Positions 13,401-27,728 are shown, counted from the first letter of the stretch. The stretch is 64,000 bases of DNA from Tetrahymena elliotti 4EA (GCA_000231825.2 JH720346.1:549796-613795); one strand, 5' to 3'. A program made the numbers and translations. Notes: generated by a model not told the origin, from the letters alone.

Positions 13401-13788
13401 GGTATTTTTTTAATTAATCTTCAATACTTTTTCCTTTAATTTATTTGCTAAAAAAGACGAGAGAGTCATAAGTCCATTTAGTGCTTTCTAATTAGCAATT
13501 TTTAGCAACACAAAGACAGAAAAAGATAGGAGATTACTCATTAACAATTTCTAAGCTTATAAAATAATTCGATAACTTATAATACGCTTGCTAATTAAAT
13601 TCCATTATAATATTGGAATCATAGCTAAATTATAAATTTCCATTCATTGTAAAATTTATAAAATTATTTAATTAAGAGAAAGGGCCGGTAGTACAAACCC
13701 TTTAAATTTATAACAGCAACAATAATGCATACAGTAAAAAATTACATTTAATGCCATTAATCGAAAACCTCGAATTGTAATCACTCAT
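10489..13788 (-). CDS. type I membrane protein with EGF-like module and C-terminal Cys knuckle, 1,099 aa
   Basis: Single-exon frame from ATG (13788-13786) to TGA (10491-10489), exactly 1,100 codons. An N-terminal hydrophobic stretch (FLLYALLLLLQ, residues ~18-28) is a likely signal peptide. At residues ~188-217 a Cys-dense module ending CSCECQEGFFGKFC has the terminal C-x-C..G-x-x-G-x-x-C pattern of EGF-like/laminin-type domains. A single transmembrane helix (MIAFLAITVVGLSSFCCY) spans about residues 457-478 and is followed by KKIQKKK, so the ~620-residue tail should be cytoplasmic. That tail is low-complexity, rich in Asn, Gln and Ser. Only at the very end is there a compact C-x2-C ... C-x2-C knuckle (NCPKCQSKQ ... 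KYCPLCLMK) that should bind one zinc. The architecture suggests a surface receptor or adhesion protein; ligand and function are unknown. Confidence 0.85.
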
Positions 13789-14499
13789 CACATTACTTTT
13801 ATGTTAATTATAAGTTTTTTTTGTTTCTTACTGGCTACTTAAATTATGATCATGATTCTAACATTTATAAGATATACCTGTTTATAAACTCTATTTAACC
13901 TTTATCTGACAACACATTGCCCTATTTTAACAAAAATTAGTTAAGAACATTAGAATTTTTTGTATGTAATTAATCTTGTAGTATAAATAATCTCAAGTAT
14001 TTGACAATTTTATTTTGTCCTTATAAAGGAGTAATCTAATTTTTTTAATTAAATTCATAATCAATGTAATTCCCATTGTTTACCATGAACGAATCAATAA
14101 TAATCAAAAATAAATCACAATTTATTTATTGACTCAATTATCACAAATAATCAAACAAACAGCCCTCAATAAATGAGGTGAAATAAAATAAATCTAATTT
14201 CTTCAATTTATTTTTTCAAAAAAGTTGAAAAGTTAAGAAAATATTTTACTTTTCCTCTTCAGCAGCAGACTGAATACAAATGTTTGTTATGTTTACCTTT
14301 TGTGTTGTGGCTTTTATGAGTAGTATAGTAGTAGTCTTAAAGAAACTATTGGATTTCTTTAATCAAGAAATTTTTTATCTTTTAAATTTGTTTTGATTTT
14401 ATTTGAATTATAATGAAAGACTCTTTGTTTTTTAATCAATAAAACTTATAATTAATTTCTTCATTAAATCTAAATTAATGCAATTTATTAGAAACAGCT

Positions 14500-14541
14500 T
14501 AATTGATTGATTGATTGCTTGCTTGCTAGCTAGCTAGCTCG
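14500..14541. repeat. simple tetranucleotide repeats
   Basis: Successive short arrays of TTGA, TTGC and TAGC units (the last is self-complementary) merge into each other. Noncoding microsatellite; no function implied. Confidence 0.8.
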
Positions 14542-17500
14542 ACTTAATTTCAAAGGTGAATGACTAAATCTTACTTTATTTATTTTAATTATTAATTCAA
14601 GTATAAAATAATCTCGCATCAAATTCTCTTTTAAGTCTAATTACTTTGCTAAAATTTTAAATCAAGGGGAAAAAAATTGAGTTAGTTTGCATCATTCAGA
14701 AATAAATAACTTTTTAGATAATTCTACTATGAATTCAAATTAGAAATTACTAATTAGGAAGATGAATTAGTTTTTAAACATCATAATTCCTATTTTAGTT
14801 GATTGCTTTTAATTTAAAGAGGATTGATTGATTATCTCTCCCCGCACACATACATACAAATTAATCAATCAATATATTAATTTATGTTTTATGTATTAGC
14901 CTTATTTATTTAATATACTTTGTAATCAATCTATCAATTAAGAAATTTTTGTAGCATTGTCGATCTATCTAGTTTCTATTCGTGGTATTAATTTATATTT
15001 ATTTTTAGGAGCCTTTTTATTTTTTGATCTATTTTATTAAATTTACTATTTTTCCCTTATATAAGAAATGAGACAAAAATTGTTCTTTACTTTATGCAAA
15101 AAAACAATATACACTTATAATTTTTATATCGCCTTACCAAACCTTACTTGACCTTTCCTTTCTATTTTTAAATATGTAATAATAAAAACCCATCAATCAA
15201 TAAATATTTTTTATATCCAATCAATCTTTGATTCACTCTACCTATTTTACTATTTATCATTTTAAACCATGCTATTCTTTTGAATTTGCTAAATTAAAAA
15301 TCATATCAGGGCTAATAAGCATAATTAATGCTGAATTTTGCAGTAATCAGAATAACTTTCTATATTTAAACATCAGGCTATTTGCTAAATCAATTTAATT
15401 GCCTCAAATATTATTTCAGTAAATTTTTGTCATTTGATATTTTTGATATTCGTAGAAATAGTTGATGCTTGCTAATTTTCCTAAAATTTCGATTTTTTAA
15501 ATCCAAAAAGGATTGTTTTTTACCATTTTAAATTGAACAAAAATATAAATCTGTGAATGAAATCAATTTTTGTTCCTATTTACACATTTGTATTGCTTTT
15601 TTTCCGAATAAGAAAAGTAGCTTTTTTTTTTTTGAAAAAGGCGTTATGAAAAATGAGAATGAAGAAATGAATTGAATGAAATTGAAAAGACTAAATTTGT
15701 GATTAATATTTAAAAAAAATATGAATAAAAATATCTAAAACATGAAAAAAAATAATTAGATTTGTATAATCAATCAATTAATTTCATAGTAAAGTTCTTG
15801 TTCAAATAATGAATAAATATTAATGTAACAAAATATGTTCTGATGATTATAAATAAATTATTATGATTTATTAAATTTACAAAAATAAACTACAATTATT
15901 GGTTCAATCGAAGGAGTTATTCAATGTAATTTTGGTGGAGAAAGGTTGAAACCTTATATTTTTATAAATTTTATAATTATTATTAATCCAATTCTTTCTT
16001 ATTAATTCTAAACAAAAAAATTTTTAAATTGCCCAAAAAGATTTTTGCAAAATATCTTTTATTAAAGTTATATAAAATCTTTAAAATAATCAATGGCTTT
16101 TTACTCTATGTTTATTTCTTACTTTTAACTAAATTCCAAAATACCTTCAATAAAGCTTAATCTTTACAACATTATTTGCTTTCTAACTGTATCATATTTA
16201 TGACAAGTCTTTCAATTTATTTATGTCTATGTTTTAATAATTTAGAGTGTGAAGTGGTCAGAGTGACAAAATTTTGTAACAGTATTTAAATCATGGTTTT
16301 ATATTATTACGTGATCACTTTTGCTTTTAAAAATAAAGAATTTTGCAACCATTTTTTAAGTAAAATTTATTCAAAATTGATTTCAAAGAAAAAAGAAAGG
16401 AAAGAGGGCAGCAGATATTTATTTTTAAATTGAAATATATTTAAAAAATATAATATTGTAAGGTTAATGAATAAATAATTAGATCTTGTTAGATATTTTT
16501 AAGGGAATTTATTTATAATATTTGCTAATAAAAGAACAAACCTATCTATTTACTTGTAACTCGTTTTAGGGATTTTAATTTCTACTGTAACTTTCAAAAA
16601 TCTTTACTAAGCTTAACTAAAACTTTAAAAGATTCTTTTAGAATGAAATTTCTAAGCAAACATGAAGGAATTATCTTGGAATTTTTTAAATAATAAAGCG
16701 GGGTTGTACATTTACTTAACAAAGGAAGGTAATTTTTATATTTTCATGTTGTTAATCTATTTTAGATATTATCACAGATATATATTCTTTACTCATTTTG
16801 TGAGAAAGAAATTATTAACTAGAAATCGTCAATTTTTAAAACAAAATAAATGTAATTTTAAAACAAATAAATTTTTTTTGAGAAATTGTCAATTTTTTTG
16901 ATAAAATAAAAGAGTGAGTCATTACATCATGTTAAATTTTAATTAATAAATAATTATTTTTGTTACATTTTGCTTTGAAATACTTTTGTAAATAAAAGAT
17001 AAACAAAGCCACTTCAAGTTTAATAATTCAGGCTCATGAAAGATTGATTATTTTATTTTAATATCATGAATATTTTAATTAATATATAAGCTAAGAAATT
17101 TAATGTGTTTAGTATTATCTTTATTCTTTATTCATTTAGACTGATAATTACAATCAATAATTACTATTTTCATTAGTAAAAATTATTTGGAAACCTATTT
17201 TCTAACTAATATCTGTAACAAATATATATATATAACTAACTATTCGTATTTATGTTAAAAGCCATTATTTTTTTTACTATCAAAACCCAACACACACATT
17301 TTAAAACTGGTCCGTTTTCTTAGTACAAAAATCGATAATTAACAACCCAAACTTTGTAGACCTTGGTATAATACATTTTTATTTACCTTATTACAGTAAT
17401 TATCTTTAAAATCAACACTTACTGATTTATATTTAATTCATTTAATCAAATTTCTTTTACCTAATATTTAAATGCTTCTCACTCATTTATTTAATATTTA

Positions 17501-18026
17501 ATTGTCGCTAATATATTGATTGCTTCAATAAATTTTTATTACTAAAAAATTTATCTTTAATTTTGAAAATTTTAATTTATTTTTTGCCTTATAAAATGAA
17601 TCTCAATATGAAAAGGCCTTGGCTTACTTACTTATTTTCTTTGTTTTTTTTTATTTTCTAGGAAATTGACTAAGGGGAAAGCCAGTTCACATGGATATCT
17701 ATTACATGAAAGAAAAATTTAAAAGTCTTCGAAATAGAAGTAAACAACATAAATTCTCAAATATCCATTTAATGGAGCAATAATTAGAAGCTTGAATAGT
17801 ATTTATATTCATATAATAATGACTCATCATTAATTTCACAATTAAAATTGTAATTATTTTGATATAACTAAATTAATAATAATTATATTATCTTTATATA
17901 ATTTAACATTTTCACTTTTGGTCAATTCGTAAGAAAACTAAATCAAATTAAAGTAAAAAAGATACTACTTAAAAATAAGCTCAACTTCTTACTTGCATTT
18001 TATTAAAAAATAATACTCTTATTCTC

Positions 18027-18050
18027 ATATTTGATTACGTAATCAAATAT
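18027..18050. other. perfect 24-bp palindrome
   Basis: Half-site ATATTTGATTAC is followed immediately by its exact reverse complement, with no spacer (centre TACGTA). Symmetry stops at the next base pair. It lies in the gene-poor region. It could be a dimeric protein-binding site or chance; nothing else around it helps to decide. Confidence 0.7.
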
Positions 18051-18627
18051 TAAAATGTTCTTTGCATGTAACATTTTCAGTACTTTGTCGGTTTTAGCAC
18101 TGACTTGATTCTATGCTTGCTCTAAATTTAAGTTATCAGAAATGTTACATACATCTTTATTTGCTTTGATATTATTAAACTAAAATTTCCATCTTATGAA
18201 GTTATTAAGTCATTTAAAAAGAATGAAATAAACATATCACAGATATGGATAGAATTTTTAATTGTGTTTCAAGCTAAATTTAGTTTTAACAGATTATTTA
18301 TTTCATTTCGTTACATTTATTTTAGATAATTTCTATAAATTTTAGAAAATTTTTCAGAAAATTTATTGCTATTTTCAAGCATTTAAAAAAATACATGCTT
18401 TTCTATAAAAATCATACTAAAAATTCATTGAAAAATATAAATAAATTATGTACAGAGTAAGCTATATCTATTAGTAATTTATTGTTTATTTTGTTGTTTG
18501 TTTTTTAATCATTTATTTTATTATTTTTATCTTTATTTTTTATTTATTTTTATTATTTCTTATCTCTTTTATTTATTTGTCTAATTATTTTTAATTTCAA
18601 ATCTTTTTCTTTTTAATTATTTATTTA

Positions 18628-18669
18628 ATTAATTTTTTCTTTCTTTCTTTCTTTTTCTTTCTTTTTTTA
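18628..18669. repeat. CTTT-type pyrimidine repeat
   Basis: Runs of CTTT/TTTC units on the plus strand. Read on the minus strand they give a Lys/Arg-rich frame continuing from the coding-like fragment described in the findings. Confidence 0.75.
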
Positions 18670-19423
18670 TTAGATCATAATTAGCATCACCTACATCACC
18701 GCCAGCATCATCATCATAGCCTTCATTTTAAAAATCAATTCGTGAATTCCTATAAAAAAATACTAATTATATATGAGATATATACTAAAAGAGAATTGAG
18801 ATATTAATTATTCTCATTTTTATTTTGTTTTATGGTTTGTTTTGAAAATACATTTACGATTGATTCAATAGATAACAATTTGTTCATCTATTGTAGCGAT
18901 TTTCTGAAAAATTATTTTGAGTAAATCAAGTTATTTTTAAAATGATAAACTGTTTTTCCAAAGAAAGTGAAATTAATCTCAATAGAGAATATTCACAGAC
19001 CTCCAATAATTGTTTAAACTTTGGAAAAACGTTTTTGTCTTAAAAAACTTAGGATTTGGCTCAAACACTTTTGTTTGATATTGCTTTAAAAACTAATAAA
19101 TAACTTGAGTTTGTCAAAATACTTTTCTTTTTTTTTTAATTTTTTTTTTTCCTTTTTAATTAATTATAAAAATTTTTTCTAAATTGCTTTAATTATTTTC
19201 TTTTGATTCTTTGGATTACCCTGATCTAAATTAAAACAAAAAATTAATTAAATAAATATGTGGAAAATATATTTATAAAACAAAATGCTTTCTTGCAATA
19301 ATTCATCAATAAATTAAATCAAATTATTGTCATAGCAATCACAATTTATTCATAATTTGAAAGTAAATTTTACTATCAAAAAATCTTCTAAAATGAAATC
19401 AAAGTACATATATACTCTCATGC

Positions 19424-20000
19424 TGAAAAAGGATTTATAATAACTATGAATCTAAATATTTTCACCTAAATAAATAATACTAAAAATATTAACTCTATTT
19501 TAAGTTATTTTTTTAAATAATATTTTTAAATCAAAATTTATAAAATTTCAAAATATTTTTTAGAATTAAATAAGATTATTGTTTTTTGATTTATTTTTTA
19601 ATTAAAATCATTTCAATCCATTGAAAAAGGCATAATTATTTTACTCTGGATCTAAAGATATACTTTCTCTTAACAAATAATACTTTTTATAAAATCTATT
19701 TTATTTTCAGTTATTGCTTTTTAAAATATTTTTAAATTAAAATTTGCAAAAATGTAAAATGAAAAAAAGATAAATGCTTTTTGGATTTATTTGATAATTG
19801 AAACTGTTAATATTCATTCATTAAAAAAGCTTAATTATTCTGCTATCAATCGAAGAGATATTTTCTCTCAATAATTTAATTCCTATTTTAAGCTATTCTT
19901 ATAAATAATATTTTTAAATCAATTTATCAAATTTCTAAAAGTTTAATAGAATAAAAAATAATTCTTTTTTCTATTCATTTGCTCATTAAAGATTAACCAA
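19424..20000. repeat. diverged ~198-bp tandem repeat, about three copies
   Basis: The same order of landmarks recurs: a (T)GAAAAAGG-like start at 19424, 19622 and (as TAAAAAAGC) 19822; then ATAATTATT..CTC.., TCTC..CAATAAT, CTATTTTA-G-TTAT, and an AATATTTTTAAATYAA block near the middle. Spacings between copies are 198 and 200 bp. Copies differ by substitutions and small indels, so the array is old. No coding potential. Confidence 0.7.
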
Positions 20001-20879
20001 ATTTTTTATATGTTAATCAAGATATTAGTTATTCTATCTATTTTCCATTCTTATTTCGAAGATTTATTTTTATCAAACAGTATTTGGTATGAAAAGTGGT
20101 ACAAATTTTAAAATAGCTTTTAACTAATGATATTCTTTGTCAATAAATACTTTATTCAAAAGAGCATAAGAAATGACTTTTTGATTGATATCTTTCAAAA
20201 TTAATTAAATTAATATTTGAATTTTGAAAATTGAAAGAAAATATCTTTTGGTATTTCCAAAGGTTTATAATTTTTAATTTCTTTTTTGATTTCTTAAAAG
20301 GGAAAAAAAAAGAAATTCACTTGGCTTAAAGCCATTTTATAACAACTAAAAATAATAACAAAATCTTGCTAAAATCTATCCTAATATCCTAAATATCCAA
20401 TTATCTTCTAACATCCACTACCAAAGGTAATATGGTGAGTTTAATTTATCATTATTTTGATTAGTTTATTTTAACATTTTTAAATCTCTACATTAACTAT
20501 TGTATTTTATGAAAATAATAATAACAGCAAATAAAAAAATCTATCCATTAATCTATTACGCTTTAAATATATTTTCTAACAAAATGATTGTACAGAAAAT
20601 ACATTTAAAAGTAATCTGACGAGAATAATCTAAAAAATAAAAGATTTTCTCTACTTCTAAATGTCCCTAATAATAATTAATAATACATTAACCAAATATT
20701 ATTTAAAAAAATTAGGAACTGCTCAATCGTATTTATTTATATATTAACTAAAAAATCTATCCTCAAAACAAAAAAAATACCACTAAGTTTTTAAATCAAA
20801 CATTATCGCATGCCCGAGAAAATCGATTATAATTTTATATATTTAATAAAAAAAGTAATTTTTAATAAGAATCTCTGCA

Positions 20880-21070
20880 AAAGCTCTCTCATCATCAAAA
20901 TAAAAAGAATAAAAAGAAATAAGAAAAATAAAAAAAATTTGAATTAAAAATAAAAAAATTAAATTTAAAAATAACGAACAATAAAACAAACAAAAAAAAC
21001 CAAAAAAAAACAAAACAAAAGATAAAAAATACAAAACAAAATTAAAGACATTAAAATAAAACCAAAAAAT
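20880..21070. repeat. A-rich strand-asymmetric tract
   Basis: About 190 bp in which the plus strand is overwhelmingly A with scattered C and T; the complementary strand reads as a Phe/Leu/Tyr-rich frame only because it is T-rich. Followed at 21080-21100 by ATCC/TCCA simple repeat. Confidence 0.7.
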
Positions 21071-22402
21071 AAACACAAGCATTCATCCATCCATCCTTCA
21101 TACATCCCTCCATAATATTACTTTGAATTTATTTTTAAATTTGAATTTCATTTTTGAAACTGATTTTCATTTTAAAAAAATCTTGTTATGTTTTAATTTT
21201 GTAAAATAGAATTATTTTAATTTTATTTGAAATTAAAAAAACTAAGAATTTAAAAATTTTTATCAATCTCAAAAATAAAATAAAATTTATATGTGCTACT
21301 TTGGAAATAAAATGAATAAATTATTAAATAAAGTAAAAAAATGAATGAAAAAGCGAAATTAAAAATGATTGAATTATATGAATAAAAGCAAATTCTTTTT
21401 AACGATTTTGCAAACAGATTTTGTTGAACCTCTTGTAAAAAATTTAAGTTTTTCTTTCTATTTTAATTTAGATAAAGCAAATTATTTGATTGAAGATAAA
21501 CTTTTATTTCTCAAATGAGACACTTCAAAAAAGTGGTCGAGAGAGTATTTTTTGAATTAATTAATTAGTAGAGAAATTTTAATTACTTTGTTCTTTTACT
21601 TTATTAGGCAAATCAAATTATTCGTAAGAGTGCTATCTAAAGATTGATTAGCCCTTATATTAGTTATCAATCCAAAATAACTTGAAAATATTAGCAATAG
21701 CTATTGTAGATTTAAGAGAGGGAAATTGTGATTAGGGTTTTGGGTTGTTTAAAAGAGAAAAGTATGGGTGATATATGTAAAGTATAGTAGAGTGAGTATA
21801 CATGTTATGGAGAATTAGGATTTGTGAAGGATTAATAAAAAATATTTATTAAAATATAAGTATACAATTATTATGAAATGATATAAATTGAGTGAAAGTT
21901 GCCCATTAAACACATACAAAATAAAGAATATATTTTAAACGAATTTATATAATTCATTTTATTTCTCTTCAATGATGATAACACTTCTTATTTATTAGCT
22001 AGCTTATTATCAGTTGATTGCTTTTTTATTTGTTTATTTGTTTTTTTGGTTATTTGCTTGCTAATTCGCTTGTGTGTTATTATTTACAAAGGCTTTGAGG
22101 AGATAAATATATATCAAATAATGTTTTTAATTTTTTAGTTATTATTATATTAATATTATTTTTGTAATGTTTTATGTGGTTAAGTGAGTAGGTATGAAGG
22201 TAAGTTAGTATATGATAATGGTCACACAATTTACTCTATCCTGTTATATCATTTTATATAATAGTTACTATATATATGCAAATTATTAAAATAATTCAGC
22301 TGCTGAAACTCATTTATCAATCAATAGCAAGCAATAAGAAGAAGATAGATTATGAATGAAGTTAATAATATTGATTATGTTAGGCATTTCTGTATTGCGA
22401 CC

Positions 22403-23677
<1,275 letters not shown>

Positions 23678-24900
23678 CTTTGTTTGCTTGTTTTTCTTTT
23701 GTTTTGTTTTTTGCTTTTTGTTTGTAAAATATATTTTTTAATAATTAGTTTTTACATTAATTTTGTGCTTGCTCAACTCCTCTTTTTCAAATAAGCTCCG
23801 CTCGTTCTTTAATTCTTTGAAGACGCAAAATATAAAAAACTAAAAGTCTTTGTTATTTTTTATCAGTTTCTGGCACCCTTCTTTTATTTTAAATTTCTTT
23901 TGATTTGCATAGAAATCCACGATTTCATCATTCTGTTTAAAACCTTATACATTCTTCTTGCATTCTTTCTATTTTTCCATAATCATTTCTAGATTGATTT
24001 TTCCATGAACTTTATTTCAAACACAACTAATCATTCATTTATTAATTTACTCAATTAATAAATTTCAATTCATTTATCACTCTACCTGTCTATTTATATA
24101 TTTATCAATCTATCTATTTCTTTTCCGCAATATTCTTTTTTATTTTTTTGTTCATTGTCAATCAAACCTATACTTTTGCTTAAATCTTTTTTGACTTTCT
24201 CTGTCTCGACATTTTAATGTGTATAAAGGCTTTTACTTTATTAGATCTTTCCTTGACTTTAATTTTAATCTATTATAAAATATTGATTTTAAGTTTTATG
24301 TTTTCATTTTACCAATAATAAATTATCTTCCTTTTATTCTTTTCATCTACAACGGTAAATTTTTATGATCAAAAATGTTATAAAATGACAAAGTGCTGAT
24401 AAAAAAACAATTATTTTGATATAAATTGATATTAATGAATAAAATAATATTTTGTGATTTTTTAACACATAATTTTATTTTTGTTTAGAATAATGAAGAT
24501 TTAGAAAAATAATTTTAAATTGAAAATTTTCCAAGAAACTAAAAATAAAGTTAAAAAAAATAATATGATTTTCCATATTCTACTAAACCCACTAAAAATT
24601 TATAAATATGTTTGTTAATATTTTTGTGATTGTTATTCGCTCATTTTTCAAAAATTATAATTTGATAGTTTTTTGAAATTCTTGTTTTTTAATAAGTAAT
24701 TCTTCTTTTGTTAAAATCTGTAAATTTATTAACTCTCTTTCTCTCTCTCTCTTTCTTTTTTGTTTGTTTCTCTATCAAAAATTGGAAAATACACAATACA
24801 TAGCAAATACTAAAAAAATACAAAAAATGAGCTATTTTATCTTTAACAAAATCATTTTATTTCTCTATTTTATAACTTTTATCAAAATTATAATTTATTT
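23678..24900. other. intergenic between E2 and RING gene
   Basis: 1.2 kb AT-rich spacer holding the E2 promoter and the 3' end of the RING gene (both on the minus strand). A CT-rich microsatellite lies at about 24733-24757. No exon or RNA gene seen. Confidence 0.5.
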
Positions 24901-27728
24901 TCAATTGCAGTTCTCCATGGACAAGTTTTTGTAATATTCACTGAAAATTTTATATTCTTCAAAGTCTTTGCTCTATTTCTTTTGGGCAATGGAATCAAAT
25001 ATTTATTTATATTTGTTGTAAATTAGCTAGCTTTACATGATATCAGCTCCTAATTACTTTACTTCGTATTCCCAAAAGGAATACATAACTCTCCTATCAT
25101 AACGGAGATGACTTATGTCTTTAACCCAAGCTATTATTAGATATAAATTTTTTAAATCTTAAGATATATCTTAAAATGTTGGAGGGAAAGACATCAAATT
25201 TTATGAATCAGACAATTCAAACTCACCAGTTTAGGAATTCACTGAATACTCAATTTGATTATTAGGCTATTCAGCATATATGAAATCGTATCTAATATTA
25301 CAATTAAACAGTTTTGCATTTGTAAAGTTTGGGCTGGTATTTCTGCTAAATATTACTTCAAAAAGCAATAATTCTCTATCATTTTTTAAAAAATCAATCT
25401 AAAACTCAAAAGTTGTTTTCAATTCAGGCATACTATCATCACTCTCTTTTATCTATTCACAGATATCATCAATTTTATTGTTTTCATCTTAAATTTCTTC
25501 ATCCTCTTCAGTCACAAGATTATAACTGCTTTTTGATGATTATTTAATATTTCTGATTGTAGTTTTCTTTGCTTTTGCTCTTATCTATTAGCTATTGACA
25601 AGAGATAGATCTAGTAGATTATTGAAATAAGGATTTATCTCTAAGCTGATATTTAAATTCTTGATATTACATCTCCTAGATTCATCAATTTAAGCATTAA
25701 ATATATCTCTACAGGATTTGCTAAACTCAGTATCATCTGTGAGTTGTAGGACTTTAGTTGGGATATTGATTTGACTAACAATAATATTTTCAATGTCATT
25801 TAGTTCATTCTAAAAATCTATTTAAATATCCTCTGCTTTTATTAAAACGAAATGCTGAATCATTCTCTTCACCTTTAATAATGAGAATTATTCTTTCAAA
25901 AACTGGCTTATTGTTTTCTAAGGTGATTTACTATTATTTTTGTCTTCCTCTAAACTTTCATTTTATCTATAAAGCATTTCTTTATCTACCTTTAAAATAA
26001 CTTCTGATTATTTATTTGGCTAAAGTCTCATAAACTCACTACAGATCAACTATTCCATTTCCTTTCCAAAGAAATAGTCTGAAGTCGATTTAAATGTTTA
26101 ATTTGTCTTTGAATTCATCCAAGCTAATGATAGATGGTCATATGTTTCTAAACAAGCGTAGAAGCTTTGCATAGCTAGATATCTTTAGGTACTACTCAAT
26201 TGGTCATGAACAAATAAGATAAGAAAATCCTATGTATTCTTAAAGTTATTATTTTCATTAGTATTATACAAATTTAATAACTCAATTTAGAAAGGATAAG
26301 TCAAAATTTCTTTTTCTTAATTTTCTTTTAACGGAGATTGTCTTTCATTTTATTAAGGATCACCTTATGCAATATTTTCTTAACTTACTTTTCTTAGCCT
26401 AGTGTATAGACTATCCGGACACATATAAGAAACTCCTTCTTAAAATGATGCTTACAAAACATAATTTTTGGTTCTTCTGGTTGTAATATTTCTAACATTC
26501 TCTTTATCACTTCCTACAGAAGCCATAGAATTATTAAATGAATTTTTCATCACCTAAGATGAATTTAGGATATATTTCATTTTATTATTCACATTTGTTT
26601 ATGGAATACTTTAAAAAAGTGAAGGGTATTACTAACAAAAGCTATTTGTTACCAAACTTGAGTCAGATAGTGAAACATTTTACATGTAAATATCAGAACT
26701 GCTTAGATTGAACTTTTAAAGTTTATTTTTATTATCTAAAAATTAGTTTTAGAATGATGATGAAGAAGAGGAAGATAATGATGAGTACTAACTTTCCTTG
26801 AATTCTTAGCTTCTTTGTATGATTCTCTCACCTAAAACCTGAATATAACTACCAAATTTATTCATTTGATAAATATTATTTTGAGCTAAATCTGAATTAG
26901 TTATTGTGAAAGGTTAGCTAACCATTTGATTTTTATATTATTAATTATTAGCTTGATTACAGTTAAATTGATTAGTTTGTGGACATGTTTACTTACCTGA
27001 ATCATCTTAATTTTCTTAAATCAAAAAATTCAAGTTTTGAATAATAAAAATAATAAATTACCAAAAATAATTTTATTTTTAACTGAGTTGTAAAGAGGAC
27101 TAGGAGATTTCTTGTTGATTTGTGCAGTGATGTCAGTGAAAGGTACCCTTTCTTAGGTGTTTTTAAAAGAGGCTTAAGCAGGACTAATTAAAAAGGTGTT
27201 AAAATTGTTTTGCTTATTTGTGCTATTAGAATCTTAATTGTTAGAATATCTGGATCTCTTGCTGTTTTTGTTTGTGTTTGGAGTTTAATATTTGAAGCTT
27301 AATTCATGAGATGCATTTTAAGAGCTCTAAGGAAAACTTGTGTTTGTTTAATTACTTAAAAGAGTTATGTTATTTATTTACTTACTTTTTAATTTTTAAA
27401 ACTTCAAATTCTAATAATTCTCATTTTCTACCTCCTCATCTTCTTCTCTTTCCAAAGCACACTCATTGTTTTAAGAAAGATCACTCTAAGAATTATTTTT
27501 GTTTTTCTAGCACATCAGACATTCTTCATTTTCACAGATTTCAGTTTTCACATTGAAAATTTTTTCTCTAGCACATCTAAAGTGATATTTGTGTCCACAA
27601 GGTAGAGTAACTGGTTTTTCAATAATAACTTTCCCACAAATACAAATAAGAGCATCTTGATGAGGCTACAAATTATTCACATTAGGACTCTGCTTTTCTG
27701 TTGATAAAGGTTCTTCAAAGTGTTACAT
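24901..27728 (-). CDS. RING-like zinc-finger protein, 926 aa
   Basis: Two exons, 27728-27062 and 27014-24901, join at phase 1 across a 47-nt GT..AG intron and end at TGA (24903-24901). Residues 29-73 form a RING-like cluster: C29-x-C31, then LPCGHKYHFRC (C44, H46, H49, C52), then ICENEECLMC (C65, C70, C73). The first pair is C-x-C rather than C-x2-C, so zinc spacing is atypical. The core is otherwise that of a RING/U-box fold E3 that would recruit a charged E2. Residues 75-450 are Asn/Ser/Gln-rich and probably disordered. The last ~480 residues look folded; the end of this region contains LIIAWVKDISHLRYDRRVMY and a Lys-rich helix, family not recognised. It is likely a ubiquitin ligase, inferred from the RING alone. 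The neighbouring E2 is not evidence of pairing. Confidence 0.85.

Larger units (their letters stand above)
13789..22402. other. 8.6 kb gene-poor region
   Basis: I read both strands with TAA/TAG as sense and found no convincing gene. Content: simple repeats (14500-14541, 18628-18669), a perfect 24-bp palindrome (18027-18050), a diverged tandem repeat (19424-20000), an A-rich tract (20880-21070), and one short coding-like fragment on the minus strand near 18610-18755. A short plus-strand frame at 16662-16901 has no recognisable family. Confidence 0.55.

Noticed and set aside
16662..16901. Plus-strand 79-residue frame in the gene-poor region
   Set aside because: No recognisable family, and the composition is that of the surrounding AT-rich DNA; no splice-supported extension found.
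20843..21082. Minus-strand 79-residue frame
   Set aside because: Almost only Phe, Leu, Tyr and Val from a T-rich strand; low complexity, no homology pattern.
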